The translations under genes were made by a program, and so were the position numbers. The notes under the pieces are model-generated. The model saw only the letters and a program-made list of their open reading frames with translations. It had not been told where the DNA came from and searched no databases. A stretch of DNA of 20,345 nt, from the NCBI GenBank assembly GCA_944351345.1, contig CALVPO010000011.1, positions 1-20,345 of the forward strand. Direction: 5' to 3'. How positions within the stretch are numbered: position 1 is the stretch's first letter; each line of letters begins with the position of its first letter. Source of the stretch: an uncultured Bacilli bacterium (GTDB lineage Bacteria; Bacillota_I; Bacilli_A; RF39; UBA660). Shown here one piece after another: positions 1 through 8,142 of this stretch.

Positions 1-165
1 ATTTAAAGCATTCTTGTTAACATCACTAGCAACAACTTTAATATTTTTTCTATTCAAAACTAAATAAATATCTAGAAGGGCATGATCACACCCTATATCT
101 ACAATATTAGCACCATCATCAACAAAAGTTGCTATTTTTTCTAACCTCTTAGATAATTTAATCAT
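1..165 (-). CDS. trmK: tRNA (adenine22-N1)-methyltransferase, N-terminal part (cut by window edge)
   Basis: The first 55 residues are visible, starting MIKLSKRLEKIATFV and running through VDIGCDHALLDIYL to the window edge. The segment is the SAM-binding motif I of a Rossmann-fold methyltransferase. The opening (KLSKRLEKIA, then D-I-G-C-D-H-A) is typical of TrmK/YqfN, which makes m1A22 in tRNA. The ATG at 163-165 overlaps the end of rpoD by 8 bases (ATGATTAA), with an AAAGGA ribosome site 8 bases upstream, so it is probably translationally coupled. The gene order dnaG-rpoD-trmK is the usual Firmicute arrangement and supports the call. The catalytic region is not in the window. Confidence 0.85.
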   Translation of the reverse strand, partial: MIKLSKRLEKIATFVDDGANIVDIGCDHALLDIYLVLNRKNIKVVASDVNKNALN

Positions 166-1258
166 TTAAAAAATCCTTTAATTTCCTACTTCTAGATGGA
201 TGTCTTAATTTTCTTAAAGCTTTAGCTTCAATTTGTCTTATTCTCTCCCTAGTAACACCAAACATTTGACCAACTTCCTCAAGTGTTTTACAAGAGCCAT
301 CATCAAGACCAAATCTAAGTCGTAATACTTGTTCTTCTCTTTCGGTTAAAGTAAGTAAGACATCACCTATTTCATCTTTCAACATTTCATGTATTGTATA
401 TTCCTCAGGAGACATACTTCTTTCATCTTTAACAAAATCTCCTAAATGAGAATCATCTTCTTCACCTATTGGTGTATCTAAAGATACAGGCTCTTGAGCA
501 ATTTTTATTATTTCTCTTACTTTATCTACAGGTATGTTCATTTTCTTAGCTAACTCTTCATCAGTAGGTTCTCTATTCAACTCCAAAGTAAGTTGTCTTT
601 GAAATCTAGAAAGTTTATTTATAGTCTCAACCATATGAACAGGAACTCTTATAGTTCTAGCTTGATCAGCAATAGCTCTTGTTATCGCTTGTCTAATCCA
701 CCAAGTAGCATAAGTTGAAAACTTATATCCTTTATTAGCATCAAACTTTTCTACAGCCTTCATAAGTCCAATATTACCTTCTTGAATTAAATCTAAAAAT
801 AACATACCTCTACCAACATATCTTTTTGCAATACTAACAACAAGACGTAAATTAGACTCTGCTAAAATATTCTTAGCCTCTTCATCATCATTAGCAATTC
901 TTTCGGATAATTCAGTTTCTTCTTCAAGTGATAACAAGCTAATACGTCCAATTTCTTTTAAATACATTCTAACGGGATCGTTTATAGAAATTTCTTTAGC
1001 AATAGTATTATCTTTTAAGATATCCTCAATATTTCCCTCATTATCATTATCATCGTTATTACCAACCTCAGATTCATCTGTTACTATCTCAATATTGTTT
1101 TCCATCAAACTATTGTATAAATCATCTAAAGAATCAGAGTCCATTTCCAATCCTTTTAATCCATTAGCTAATTCTTCATATGTAATAAATCCTTTTTCTT
1201 TACCTTTTTTTATTAATTCTTCTTTTCTAGTAGCAAATGTCTTTATTTCTTCAATCAT
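158..1258 (-). CDS. rpoD: Primary RNA polymerase sigma factor SigA/RpoD
   Basis: At 366 residues this is close to the B. subtilis SigA length (371). All regions are recognisable: a short acidic region 1.1 (about 1-85), region 1.2 (DPVRMYLKEIGRISLLS, near 95), region 2 with NLRLVVSIAKRYVGRGM, DLIQEGNIGLMKAV and the -10 recognition helix around YKFSTYATWWIRQAI, region 3 (RVPVHMVETINKL onward), and region 4 with the -35 binding helix-turn-helix EEVGQMFGVTRERIRQIEA near the C-terminus. It directs housekeeping transcription. Its start overlaps the end of dnaG by 8 bases (ATGATTGA), and an AGAGGAG ribosome site lies 9 bases upstream. It is the third gene of the queA-dnaG-rpoD-trmK operon, the conserved macromolecular synthesis arrangement. 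Confidence 0.98.
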   Translation of the reverse strand: MIEEIKTFATRKEELIKKGKEKGFITYEELANGLKGLEMDSDSLDDLYNSLMENNIEIVTDESEVGNNDDNDNEGNIEDILKDNTIAKEISINDPVRMYLKEIGRISLLSLEEETELSERIANDDEEAKNILAESNLRLVVSIAKRYVGRGMLFLDLIQEGNIGLMKAVEKFDANKGYKFSTYATWWIRQAITRAIADQARTIRVPVHMVETINKLSRFQRQLTLELNREPTDEELAKKMNIPVDKVREIIKIAQEPVSLDTPIGEEDDSHLGDFVKDERSMSPEEYTIHEMLKDEIGDVLLTLTEREEQVLRLRFGLDDGSCKTLEEVGQMFGVTRERIRQIEAKALRKLRHPSRSRKLKDFLND

Positions 1259-2990
1259 TATTATTCACTCCTCTTATTTTCATTATTTCCATTAAGATCT
1301 TAGCTTGTTTCATCGGATCGGTTTCAGTATTAAGCTCAAGCTTTAATTTATCTGTTTTATTTATTTTATAATAATCATTAACACATTTTATATAATCATC
1401 AATCTCTTCTTTAGTATACTCTTTTTTTAAATTCATATTTATTATTTCATTAAATACATCATAAACATCAGTTTTAGTATTTAAGTAGCTTATCAAATCA
1501 GCTATTATGATTGTTCCATATTTATGATAATAATAAATTAATTCATTAAAAAGTCTTCTTTTCTTACTATCCATAATCATAATAACGTGCTTTTCAGCAT
1601 AATCAATTATTTCATGAGGTGACACAGTCATATAGTATAACAAATTATTTGTTGCTTGTCCATACTTATTTAATAGCTTTTTTTTTGTATTATTAACTTT
1701 AAGATTATTAGAAAGAGAATCTTTTTTATTGCTTTTTTTATACTTATTATATCTATCTTCTAAAATTTTATAATCAACATCAAATCTTCTTTCTAATTTT
1801 TTTAAAGTTAAAGTCACCATAAAACTATCTTTTTCTTTTACTAGTTCTCTAATTATTTCATCTAAATAATTACTTACTTCCTTAGTATCATTTAAATTTT
1901 TATCTTCTTTTAATAAATTCATTTTAAACTCAATAACACTAAGGGGATTATTTATTTTTTTTAAAAATTCTTCTTTTCCTCTTTTTATAATAAATTCATC
2001 AGGATCCTTTTCTTCTAATCTTATTATTCCAACATTAACAGATTCGTCTTCTAGTAATTCTAATGCTCTAACTGTAGCATCTCTACCAGCTTTATCACCA
2101 TCAAAACATAAAATAATATTATTAGTTATTTTTTTTAATATCTGTATATGTTTTTTTGTAAGAGATGTTCCCATAGGAGCAACGCAATTATTAACACCTA
2201 CAGTGCTTGCCCTTATAACATCAAAATATCCTTCCATAATAATAATAGAATTATCTTTATTTAACTTATTATGAGCCCTATGATAATTGTATAAAATTTT
2301 GCTCTTATCAAAAATTCTAGTAGCCTTAGTATTAACATATTTACTAGAATCCCTAGTCTGATAAATTCTGCCTCCAAAACCAATTGGATTTCCATTCAAA
2401 TCATGAATAGGTATCATAATGCGATTATTAAATATATCACTACTATTATCATTAGAAAGACCAAGCTCAATCAAATCATTAAGATCATATTTGTTAAGAA
2501 GAAAAGGTGTTAATGCTTGCTTATCAGTAGCTAGTCCTATCTCAAACTTCTTTATAGTATCTCTATCTATTTGTCTTTCTTCTAAATATTTAATAGCATT
2601 ATTACCTAAAGCACTATTCAAATTATTTTGATAAAACTTACCAGCAAGACTCATTATTTCATAATCTTTAGCATGAGGGTTTTGTTTTTTAGTTAAGCCA
2701 CTAACGTAATATCCATCTTCTTTTGCAAGTAAATTTATAGCCTCCCCATAACTAATATTTTCCATATCAGCAATGAAATTAAATATATTACCAGCCTTAT
2801 GGCAAGCAAAACATTGAAACATATCTAATTTAGTTGATACACTCATAGAAGCATTATTATCAGGATGAAAAGGACAAAGTCCCCAATAATCATTACCTTT
2901 TTTTGTTAAAGTTACATATCTTTCTACAATTTCTTTTATAGGATGCCGTCTTCTTATTGCATTAATTGTTGCATCGTCTACATAAGCCAT
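1251..2990 (-). CDS. dnaG: DNA primase DnaG
   Basis: DnaG synthesises RNA primers at the replication fork. From the start chosen here (579 residues) the CHC2 zinc finger is C39-P-F-H42 with C60-F-A-C63 and the following HKAGN. The catalytic core follows, with the TOPRIM glutamate in MEGYFD (about 253) and the metal-binding aspartates in CFDGDKAGRDA (about 297 and 299). The C-terminal third is the DnaB-helicase-interacting region and is poorly conserved. A GTG four codons upstream is in frame, but a GAGGGTGAT ribosome site lies 7 bases before the ATG at 2988-2990, so I start at MAYVDD. It lies 72 bases after queA. Its TGA stop overlaps the start of rpoD, indicating coupled expression. Confidence 0.97.
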   Translation of the reverse strand: MAYVDDATINAIRRRHPIKEIVERYVTLTKKGNDYWGLCPFHPDNNASMSVSTKLDMFQCFACHKAGNIFNFIADMENISYGEAINLLAKEDGYYVSGLTKKQNPHAKDYEIMSLAGKFYQNNLNSALGNNAIKYLEERQIDRDTIKKFEIGLATDKQALTPFLLNKYDLNDLIELGLSNDNSSDIFNNRIMIPIHDLNGNPIGFGGRIYQTRDSSKYVNTKATRIFDKSKILYNYHRAHNKLNKDNSIIIMEGYFDVIRASTVGVNNCVAPMGTSLTKKHIQILKKITNNIILCFDGDKAGRDATVRALELLEDESVNVGIIRLEEKDPDEFIIKRGKEEFLKKINNPLSVIEFKMNLLKEDKNLNDTKEVSNYLDEIIRELVKEKDSFMVTLTLKKLERRFDVDYKILEDRYNKYKKSNKKDSLSNNLKVNNTKKKLLNKYGQATNNLLYYMTVSPHEIIDYAEKHVIMIMDSKKRRLFNELIYYYHKYGTIIIADLISYLNTKTDVYDVFNEIINMNLKKEYTKEEIDDYIKCVNDYYKINKTDKLKLELNTETDPMKQAKILMEIMKIRGVNNND

Positions 2991-3062
2991 TGTTTTTATC
3001 ACCCTCTATATATTAATATTCTACATAAATTTCTAATTTCCTTTTTTTTAGATAATTTTTTA

Positions 3063-4088
3063 TTATTTTATAAACATAGCATCTCCAAAAGAAAAAAATC
3101 TATATTTTTCTAAAACAGCTTCTTTATAAGCAGAAAGCATTATATCTCTACTACTAAAACCACTAACTAACATAAGTAAAGTTGACTTAGGCAAATGAAA
3201 ATTAGTTATTAAAGCGTCTATTGCCTTAAACTCATAACTAGGATAAATAAATATATCTGTCCAGCCACTACACTCAGTAAATTTATTGTATTTAGTCATA
3301 ATTGTCTCTAACGTCCTAGTGGTAGTAGTTCCAACAGCAATTATTCTTCTCTTATCTTTTTTTGCCTCATTCAAAATACTAGCAACACTAGAAGACATAG
3401 AATAAAATTCAGAATGCATTTTATGTTTAGTAACATCTGTAACACTAACAGGTCTAAAAGTTCCTAAACCAACATGAAGAGTTATATAGCAAATATTAAT
3501 CTTTTTAGCACTAATTTTTTCTAATAATTCTTTAGTAAAATGTAGACCAGCTGTAGGAGCTGCAGCACTTCCAATCTTTTTAGCATAAACAGTCTGATAT
3601 CTATCTTTATCTTCTAGCTTTTCTTTTATATATGGAGGAAGAGGCATAGTCCCAAGTTTATCTAATATTTCATAAAAAATTCCTTCATATATAAAACGAA
3701 ATTCTCTAATTCCTTCTTCGCCAATCTTAGTACATTCAGCTTTTAATAAACTACCGCCAAAAGAGACAACAGTTCCTATCTTAACTCTCTTAGCAGGCTT
3801 AACCAAGCATTCCCAATTATCATCATCTAACTTCTTTAATAAGAGTACTTCTATATGAGCCTTAGTATTAATCTTTTCTCCAAACAATCTAGCAGGCATT
3901 ACTTTGGTATCATTTAAAACCAAAACATCTCCTTCATTTAAATAATCTATTATATCAAAAAAATGTTTATGTTCAATCTCTCCAGTCTTTCTATCTACAA
4001 CCATCATTCTAGAATAATCTCTTTTTTCTATAGGATGTTGAGCTATTAATTCCTCAGGTAAATAAAAATCAAAATCGTCAGTCTTCAT
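3063..4088 (-). CDS. queA: S-adenosylmethionine:tRNA ribosyltransferase-isomerase QueA
   Basis: QueA transfers the ribosyl group of SAM to 7-aminomethyl-7-deazaguanine in tRNA, giving epoxyqueuosine. The reading frame is 341-342 residues, the usual length. Family motifs are YLPEELIAQHP at the N-terminus, RDYSRMMVV, DVLVLNDTKVMPARLFG, the substrate-pocket stretch APTAGLHFT, HVGLGTFRPV, ALITNFHLPKSTLLMLVSGF, and FSFGDAMFI at the end. A GTG at 4089-4091 directly precedes the ATG at 4086-4088. The GGGAG ribosome site is 9 bases before the ATG, so I prefer the ATG. It is the first gene of the queA-dnaG-rpoD-trmK unit, behind its own promoter and the pyrH terminator. Confidence 0.97.
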   Translation of the reverse strand: MKTDDFDFYLPEELIAQHPIEKRDYSRMMVVDRKTGEIEHKHFFDIIDYLNEGDVLVLNDTKVMPARLFGEKINTKAHIEVLLLKKLDDDNWECLVKPAKRVKIGTVVSFGGSLLKAECTKIGEEGIREFRFIYEGIFYEILDKLGTMPLPPYIKEKLEDKDRYQTVYAKKIGSAAAPTAGLHFTKELLEKISAKKINICYITLHVGLGTFRPVSVTDVTKHKMHSEFYSMSSSVASILNEAKKDKRRIIAVGTTTTRTLETIMTKYNKFTECSGWTDIFIYPSYEFKAIDALITNFHLPKSTLLMLVSGFSSRDIMLSAYKEAVLEKYRFFSFGDAMFIK

Positions 4089-4115
4089 CACTAATCACTC
4101 CCACATAACCTAATT

Positions 4116-4144
4116 ATTATAACACAAAAATCGTCATTTTAAAC
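4116..4144 (-). promoter_or_regulatory. Promoter of the queA-dnaG-rpoD-trmK operon
   Basis: A perfect TATAAT lies at 4116-4121 on the minus strand, preceded by TGT, which makes it an extended -10 (TGnTATAAT). The -35 region is weak (GTTTAA at 17-base spacing). The expected transcription start is near 4109, giving a leader of about 20 bases that includes the queA ribosome site. It lies between the pyrH terminator and queA, where a promoter is needed. Confidence 0.65.
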
Positions 4145-4164
4145 AAAAAATTAATTATACAAAA

Positions 4165-4191
4165 AAATTCCAATATTATAAATTGAAATTT
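4165..4191 (-). terminator. Rho-independent terminator after pyrH
   Basis: Two 10-base arms (4165-4174 and 4182-4191) pair on the minus strand with one U-G wobble around a 7-base loop. A run of seven T follows on the minus strand. On the plus strand the wobble becomes an A/C mismatch, so the structure fits leftward transcription. It separates pyrH from the queA operon. Confidence 0.75.
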
Positions 4192-4236
4192 TATATTATT
4201 ATATTACTTTCTTAAGTATAATTTACTTTATATATA

Positions 4237-4935
4237 TTATTTAATAATAGTACCAATATCTTTACCAAGTAAAGCTTTTTTTAAGTTATCTAGGTTATTT
4301 AAGTTAAATACTCTTATTGGAATATTATTATCCATACAAAGGGATATAGCAGTTAAGTCCATGACTCTTAATTTTTCTTTTATTACATTTAGATGAGAAG
4401 TTTCTTTTATTATTTCATAATCATCATACTTTCTTGGATCTTTAGTATAAACATAATCAACATTAGTGGCTTTTAGTATAATATCTGCCTTTATCTCTGC
4501 TGCTCTTAAAGCTGCTGCTGTATCTGTAGAAAAGAAAGGTGAACCAGTACCGCAACCAAAAACTACTACTCTTTTCTTGGTAAAATTCTTAAGAGCTTTA
4601 TCTCTTATATAAGGCTCTGCTATTTCTCTCATCTCTACACTAGTCATTACTCTAGCATCACATCCTACTTGTAGTAGAGCATCACCAACTGCTAGAGCAT
4701 TCATAACAGTTGCAAGCATTCCTATGTGATCGGAAGTACAACTATCCATCATTGTATTACTTCTACCACGCCAAAAATTACCACCTCCAACAACAATACC
4801 TATTTCAACATCAGCAACAGTTGCTTCTTTTATAACACGGGCAATAGAAAGTGCTTTATTAAAGTCAATTCCCATACCATTTTCACGTGCTAATGCTTCC
4901 CCACTTAATTTTAATAAAATTCTATTATTTTTCAT
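4237..4935 (-). CDS. pyrH: UMP kinase PyrH
   Basis: PyrH phosphorylates UMP to UDP in pyrimidine nucleotide synthesis. The 232 residues match the amino-acid-kinase-fold bacterial UMP kinases: N-terminal RILLKLSGEAL, the phosphate-binding glycine loop VVGGGNFWRGR, DHIGMLATVMNALA, the FGCGTGSPFFSTDTAAALRA segment for nucleotide binding, and KDPRKYDDY. An AGGAGG ribosome site lies inside the last codons of the upstream YutD-like gene, with one base between that stop and this start, so the two are co-translated. In most Firmicutes pyrH is followed by frr. Here a terminator and then queA follow, and frr is not in this window. Confidence 0.97.
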   Translation of the reverse strand: MKNNRILLKLSGEALARENGMGIDFNKALSIARVIKEATVADVEIGIVVGGGNFWRGRSNTMMDSCTSDHIGMLATVMNALAVGDALLQVGCDARVMTSVEMREIAEPYIRDKALKNFTKKRVVVFGCGTGSPFFSTDTAAALRAAEIKADIILKATNVDYVYTKDPRKYDDYEIIKETSHLNVIKEKLRVMDLTAISLCMDNNIPIRVFNLNNLDNLKKALLGKDIGTIIK

Positions 4936-4936
4936 A

Positions 4937-5227
4937 TTATTTTTCCTCCTTTATCTTCTTTAATACAAAATATTTACAATCAGTAGCACAATTTTTCTGT
5001 AAATAATTATCTAAATTATTAAAATTATTTATCTTATTAACTTTTTTATTAGTAGGTTCATAAAATCCTTTAAGTCTTAATTTACTATAAGCAATATCTC
5101 CAACTATATAATCATAATCATAAAAATAATCTGTAAATCTAGAAATGAAATCTTCTTTATTAAACGCATCCTTATAATTAGTTATTAATTCATATTTTCT
5201 ATCATTAAATATTAATATCTTACTCAA
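4937..5227 (-). CDS. yutD: YutD-like protein (DUF1027)
   Basis: This is a small 96-residue protein. The central motif YDYIVGDIAYSKLRLKGFY matches the hallmark of the YutD/DUF1027 family, in which DYIVGD followed by LRLKGF is the conserved core. The family is widespread in Bacilli and its biochemical function is not established to my knowledge. The start is TTG (5225-5227): AAAGGAG lies 8 bases before it and no in-frame ATG is better placed. It is followed after one base by pyrH, and pyrH's AGGAGG lies within its last codons. Three cysteines (one at the CATDC turn near the end, with its neighbour) are present, but no metal site can be argued. Confidence 0.82.
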   Translation of the reverse strand: MSKILIFNDRKYELITNYKDAFNKEDFISRFTDYFYDYDYIVGDIAYSKLRLKGFYEPTNKKVNKINNFNNLDNYLQKNCATDCKYFVLKKIKEEK

Positions 5228-5277
5228 AATAAGCTCTCCTTTACTAAAAATAAATTTCTTATATAGAATCTAAAAAT

Positions 5278-5286
5278 AGTATACCA
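5278..5286 (-). promoter_or_regulatory. Possible extended -10 promoter for yutD-pyrH
   Basis: TATACT at 5278-5283 on the minus strand is preceded by TGG, giving a TGn-extended -10. It lies about 50 bases before the TTG start and just after the uvsE terminator. No good -35 is visible, because the -35 position falls inside the terminator hairpin. Confidence 0.4.
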
Positions 5287-5292
5287 TAAAAA

Positions 5293-5316
5293 AAGAATAT
5301 TTTGTAGTATATTCCT
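5293..5316 (-). terminator. Rho-independent terminator of the spoVA-uvsE operon
   Basis: Eight-base arms (5293-5300 and 5309-5316) pair on the minus strand with one G-U wobble, around an 8-base loop, and run into a T-tract (5288-5294). The hairpin begins directly after the uvsE stop codon. Confidence 0.7.
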
Positions 5317-6255
5317 TTATAGTACTCTAAAACTAGTATCATCTAAAAATTCATAATTACTTTTATACTTTAATTCTCTTATTAGTTTAAATAATGCCTC
5401 ATCCTTAGCTTTAGCTTCTAACATTATATCTATATCTCTACCATATTTATTAATAATATTTAAAAAATCTATAAAACTACTAGAATCTATATAATCATTA
5501 TGATATCTATAATCTTTTTTGTTTTTAGGAGATGAGAAATGCATTTTAGGTCTTATATTACCCCAAGTAGATAATATCTCTTCTAAATAATTATCTATAT
5601 CTTTTCCTATATTATTGCAAAGAAAATGATGATAATCTAAAACAACTTTAATATTTAATTTTCTTGCTACATAAAGGCAATCATCAATAGTAAAAGTTTT
5701 ATCATCGTTTTCTATTGCTATTACTTTTTTTAGATATTCTGGCAGTTTATTAAAATTATTTATAAATCTTGTTAAAGACTTTTCTTTACCAAAAGTATTA
5801 CTACCTATATGTATAATAATTATTTTATTATCTGCATTAATAGCATCTAAAATATTATAATTATATTTTAATATTTCTACTGTATTATCAACTACTTCTT
5901 TTTTTGTACTATTTAATATACAATAAGTACTAGGGTGCATATCAACTCTCATATTACTGCTATTAATAATAGAAGAAATTTTATTATAATAGTCCATATA
6001 TTTATTTATATAATCAAATATTACTCTATTATGAGTAGCAAGTGGGATTAAATTAGATGATATTCTATAAAAGTGAATATTATTTTTTTTATTAAATATT
6101 AATATTTTTATTAAGTCAACTAAATTAGAAATGATTATTTTATCTAATTTTTCATAATCATTATCTTTGTTAAAGCTTGTATATGGATAACTAGAAGAAG
6201 TAGTTACTCCGTCTAGAGTAGTACATATACATGCATAACCTAATCTTACTAACAT
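5317..6255 (-). CDS. uvsE: UV damage endonuclease UvsE/UVDE
   Basis: UVDE enzymes nick DNA 5' to pyrimidine dimers and other lesions and start an excision pathway independent of UvrABC. The 312-residue length is that of bacterial UvsE. Visible motifs are the N-terminal VRLGYACICTTL, NLVDLIKILIFN, HFYRISSNLIPLATH, the metal-ligand segments MRVDMHPSTYCILN and IIIHIGSNTFGKEKSL, AIENDDKTFTIDD, VVLDYHHFLCN, KMHFSSPKNKK, and DIMLEAKAKDEAL near the end, which together give the His/Asp/Glu metal site of a TIM barrel. A strong AGGAGG lies 6 bases before the ATG. It starts 28 bases after spoVAE, with no terminator between them, and ends in a terminator, so it is the last gene of the spoVAC-D-E operon. 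This suggests that the enzyme is loaded into the forespore. Confidence 0.95.
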   Translation of the reverse strand: MLVRLGYACICTTLDGVTTSSSYPYTSFNKDNDYEKLDKIIISNLVDLIKILIFNKKNNIHFYRISSNLIPLATHNRVIFDYINKYMDYYNKISSIINSSNMRVDMHPSTYCILNSTKKEVVDNTVEILKYNYNILDAINADNKIIIIHIGSNTFGKEKSLTRFINNFNKLPEYLKKVIAIENDDKTFTIDDCLYVARKLNIKVVLDYHHFLCNNIGKDIDNYLEEILSTWGNIRPKMHFSSPKNKKDYRYHNDYIDSSSFIDFLNIINKYGRDIDIMLEAKAKDEALFKLIRELKYKSNYEFLDDTSFRVL

Positions 6256-6283
6256 AATAGTCCTCCTAATAATATTTTTGTAA

Positions 6284-6634
6284 TTAATGTTTAGGTTTAA
6301 ATATTAAACACAATATAAATGCTACTGTTATTGCTATAGAAATACCTGCTGATGTTAAATTAAATATTCCAAAGCTAAGTCCTAATGGTCCCAAGTCGTT
6401 TGCCATATCCATTGCTCCGTGTACTAGTAGGTGTCCAAAAGATGTAATAGGTACTAATGCCCCTGCTCCACAATACAAAACTATTCTATCGTATATTCCA
6501 AAAATATCTAAAAAGGCTCCTATTACTACAAATAAGCTTGTAACATGACCTGGTGTTAATTTAGTGTTATCTAAAATTATTTGTGAAATCATACAAACTA
6601 ATCCACAAAATAAGAAAGCATAAACGTATATCAT
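6284..6634 (-). CDS. spoVAE: Stage V sporulation protein AE (SpoVAEb)
   Basis: This integral membrane protein of 116 residues belongs to the SpoVA channel that moves Ca-dipicolinate into the forespore and out at germination. Hydrophobic segments are at about 2-20, 30-55, 60-75 and 90-112. The family signature TPGHVTSLFVVIGAFL, the following GAGALVPITSFGHLL and the GLSFGIFNLTSAGISIAI stretch are all present. The start ATG overlaps the spoVAD stop by 4 bases (ATGA), and GGAGG lies about 7 bases upstream. uvsE follows. Confidence 0.93.
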   Translation of the reverse strand: MIYVYAFLFCGLVCMISQIILDNTKLTPGHVTSLFVVIGAFLDIFGIYDRIVLYCGAGALVPITSFGHLLVHGAMDMANDLGPLGLSFGIFNLTSAGISIAITVAFILCLIFKPKH

Positions 6635-7626
6635 TCTGCTACCTCCAAACTAACGGCATGAGCAATTGCTGGAAGAGATTCTTTTTGGAAATACATAGTA
6701 GGAGAAAATAGTGCTCCTGTTGGTACATATAATACTTTCTTTAATCTGCCTTCTTGCATTTCTTTTAATATATAGCTGCAAAGAGTAAGAGCACTGCAAG
6801 AAGGACCTGATCCCCCGGCGAGTACAGCTTGCTTCTTTGTGTTATATATCATGGTACCACAATCGTCATAATTTTTAGAAATATCTAGTTTATATACTTT
6901 TTTTAAATAATTTACTAGTATTTTTTTTCCATATTCGCCTAAATCTCCCGTTATTATTAGATCATAATAATCAGGGTTTCTATCTAAATCTTTTAAATGT
7001 TTATAAATAGTATCAGCTGCTGCTGGAGCCATAACAGCTCCCATGTGATTTACATCTTTTACTCCTTTATCTATAATTTTTCCTACTGTAGAGGCTGTTA
7101 TACTGATTTTTGTTCTCTTATTAGTAAGTAGTAAAGCAGCTCCTCCTGTTGTTGTAAAAGTAGCGGTCTCTGGTTTAGGAGTTCCATATTCTGTAGGATT
7201 TCTATATTGCTTTTCAGCACTAGTATTATGACTAACAGTAGATACTATACAATTTTTTGCACTTTTATTTTCAATAAAAGTAGCACCTATAATCATTGCC
7301 TCAGAACTAGTAGCACAAGCATTATAAATACCTAAAAAAGGAATATCAAACTCTCTTATAGCATAATCAGAGGAAGCTATTTGATTTTGTAAATCGCCTG
7401 AGATTATTAAATTTACATCACTATCTTTTTTATTAGTCTTATCTAAAATTAATGATATAGTATCTTTAAGTAATTTTATCTCAGCCTTCTCCCAACTTTT
7501 TTCTCCAAAATATAAATCTTTTGTATATGTTTTATCAAAATATTTGGCTAAAGGTCCTTCATGTTCATATATGCCAGCAATAGTAGCTGTATTTTCTATA
7601 TATACATTCTTATAAGTATTAGTCAT
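6631..7626 (-). CDS. spoVAD: Stage V sporulation protein AD
   Basis: SpoVAD is the cytoplasmic, dipicolinate-binding, thiolase-fold component of the SpoVA complex. The 331 residues are close to the B. subtilis protein (338). The fold is recognisable from IENTATIAGIYEHEGPL at the start, the thiolase-like NACATSSEAM (C104), TVSHNTSAEKQYRNPTEYG, HMGAVMAPAAADTI, DLIITGDLGEYGKKIL and the C-terminal VLAGGSGPSCSALT. It has an AGGAGG ribosome site 6 bases before the ATG. It starts 2 bases after spoVAC and overlaps spoVAE by 4 bases, so the three genes form one translational unit. Confidence 0.96.
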   Translation of the reverse strand: MTNTYKNVYIENTATIAGIYEHEGPLAKYFDKTYTKDLYFGEKSWEKAEIKLLKDTISLILDKTNKKDSDVNLIISGDLQNQIASSDYAIREFDIPFLGIYNACATSSEAMIIGATFIENKSAKNCIVSTVSHNTSAEKQYRNPTEYGTPKPETATFTTTGGAALLLTNKRTKISITASTVGKIIDKGVKDVNHMGAVMAPAAADTIYKHLKDLDRNPDYYDLIITGDLGEYGKKILVNYLKKVYKLDISKNYDDCGTMIYNTKKQAVLAGGSGPSCSALTLCSYILKEMQEGRLKKVLYVPTGALFSPTMYFQKESLPAIAHAVSLEVAE

Positions 7627-7628
7627 AT

Positions 7629-8069
7629 TTATCCTCCTATTATAAGCAATCTAATAATTCCAAATATGTATACTGCAACTGTTCCATATAATATAACAGT
7701 ACCAGCAAGTTTAAAAATATTAGCACCTATTCCTAAAACAAGGCCTTCTGTTCTGTATTCTAGAGCAGCACTAGTAATAGAATGTGCAAAACCTGTTATA
7801 GGAATTATTAAAGCACTTTTTAATTTTGTTACACAAATATCAAATACTCCAAGTGCTGTTAATATAGAAGCTATTACAATTAAGGTTAATATTACTAAAA
7901 CTCCCGATTCTTTTCTTGGTAAATTAAACCAAAATTCATACAATTCTAATAAGATTTCACTAGATAATCCGACTAGTCCACCAGCAACAAAAGTAGTTAT
8001 AGCATTAATTAATTTCTTTGGTTTAGGAGTATATTTTTTTATAAATTTTTGATATTGTTCATCAGACAT
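7629..8069 (-). CDS. spoVAC: Stage V sporulation protein AC
   Basis: This is a membrane subunit of the spore dipicolinate channel; in B. subtilis SpoVAC acts as a mechanosensitive channel. From the start used here it has 146 residues, with hydrophobic segments at about 20-45, 55-80 and 115-145. Family motifs are YQKFIKKYTPKPK at the N-terminus, INAITTFVAGGLVG, LTALGVFDICVTKLKSALIIPITGFAHSI and EYRTEGLVLGIGANIFKLAG. An ATG 4 codons upstream (8079-8081) is possible, but GGTGAT lies 4 bases before the ATG at 8067-8069, the spacing seen for many genes here. spoVAA and spoVAB are absent, so only the conserved C-D-E core is present. Confidence 0.95.
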   Translation of the reverse strand: MSDEQYQKFIKKYTPKPKKLINAITTFVAGGLVGLSSEILLELYEFWFNLPRKESGVLVILTLIVIASILTALGVFDICVTKLKSALIIPITGFAHSITSAALEYRTEGLVLGIGANIFKLAGTVILYGTVAVYIFGIIRLLIIGG

Positions 8070-8122
8070 TATTATCACCATTTATAATATTACCTTTTTT
8101 TTAAAAAATATACAAAAGAAAA

Positions 8123-8142
8123 AAAAGAACAAAAGTTCTTTT
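8123..8142 (-). terminator. Terminator after the Xre-family gene
   Basis: A perfect 8-base stem (8123-8130 with 8135-8142) encloses a 4-base loop and runs into a long minus-strand T-tract. It begins at the stop codon of the Xre gene, so it should separate the sigF/Xre region from spoVAC and imply a separate promoter for the spoVA operon. Confidence 0.6.

Noticed and set aside
7561..8052. Open plus-strand frame across spoVAC/spoVAD
   Set aside because: It is antisense to two clearly coding genes, has no ribosome site and no recognisable protein features. The other long opposite-strand frames over rpoD, dnaG, sigF and similar genes were rejected for the same reason.
8085..8112. SigG/SigF-like promoter (GTATA, 17 bases, AATATTA) upstream of spoVAC
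   Set aside because: It matches the pattern with one change, but the start point would fall at the ribosome site, leaving almost no leader. In this AT-rich DNA such matches are expected by chance, so I did not list it as a feature.
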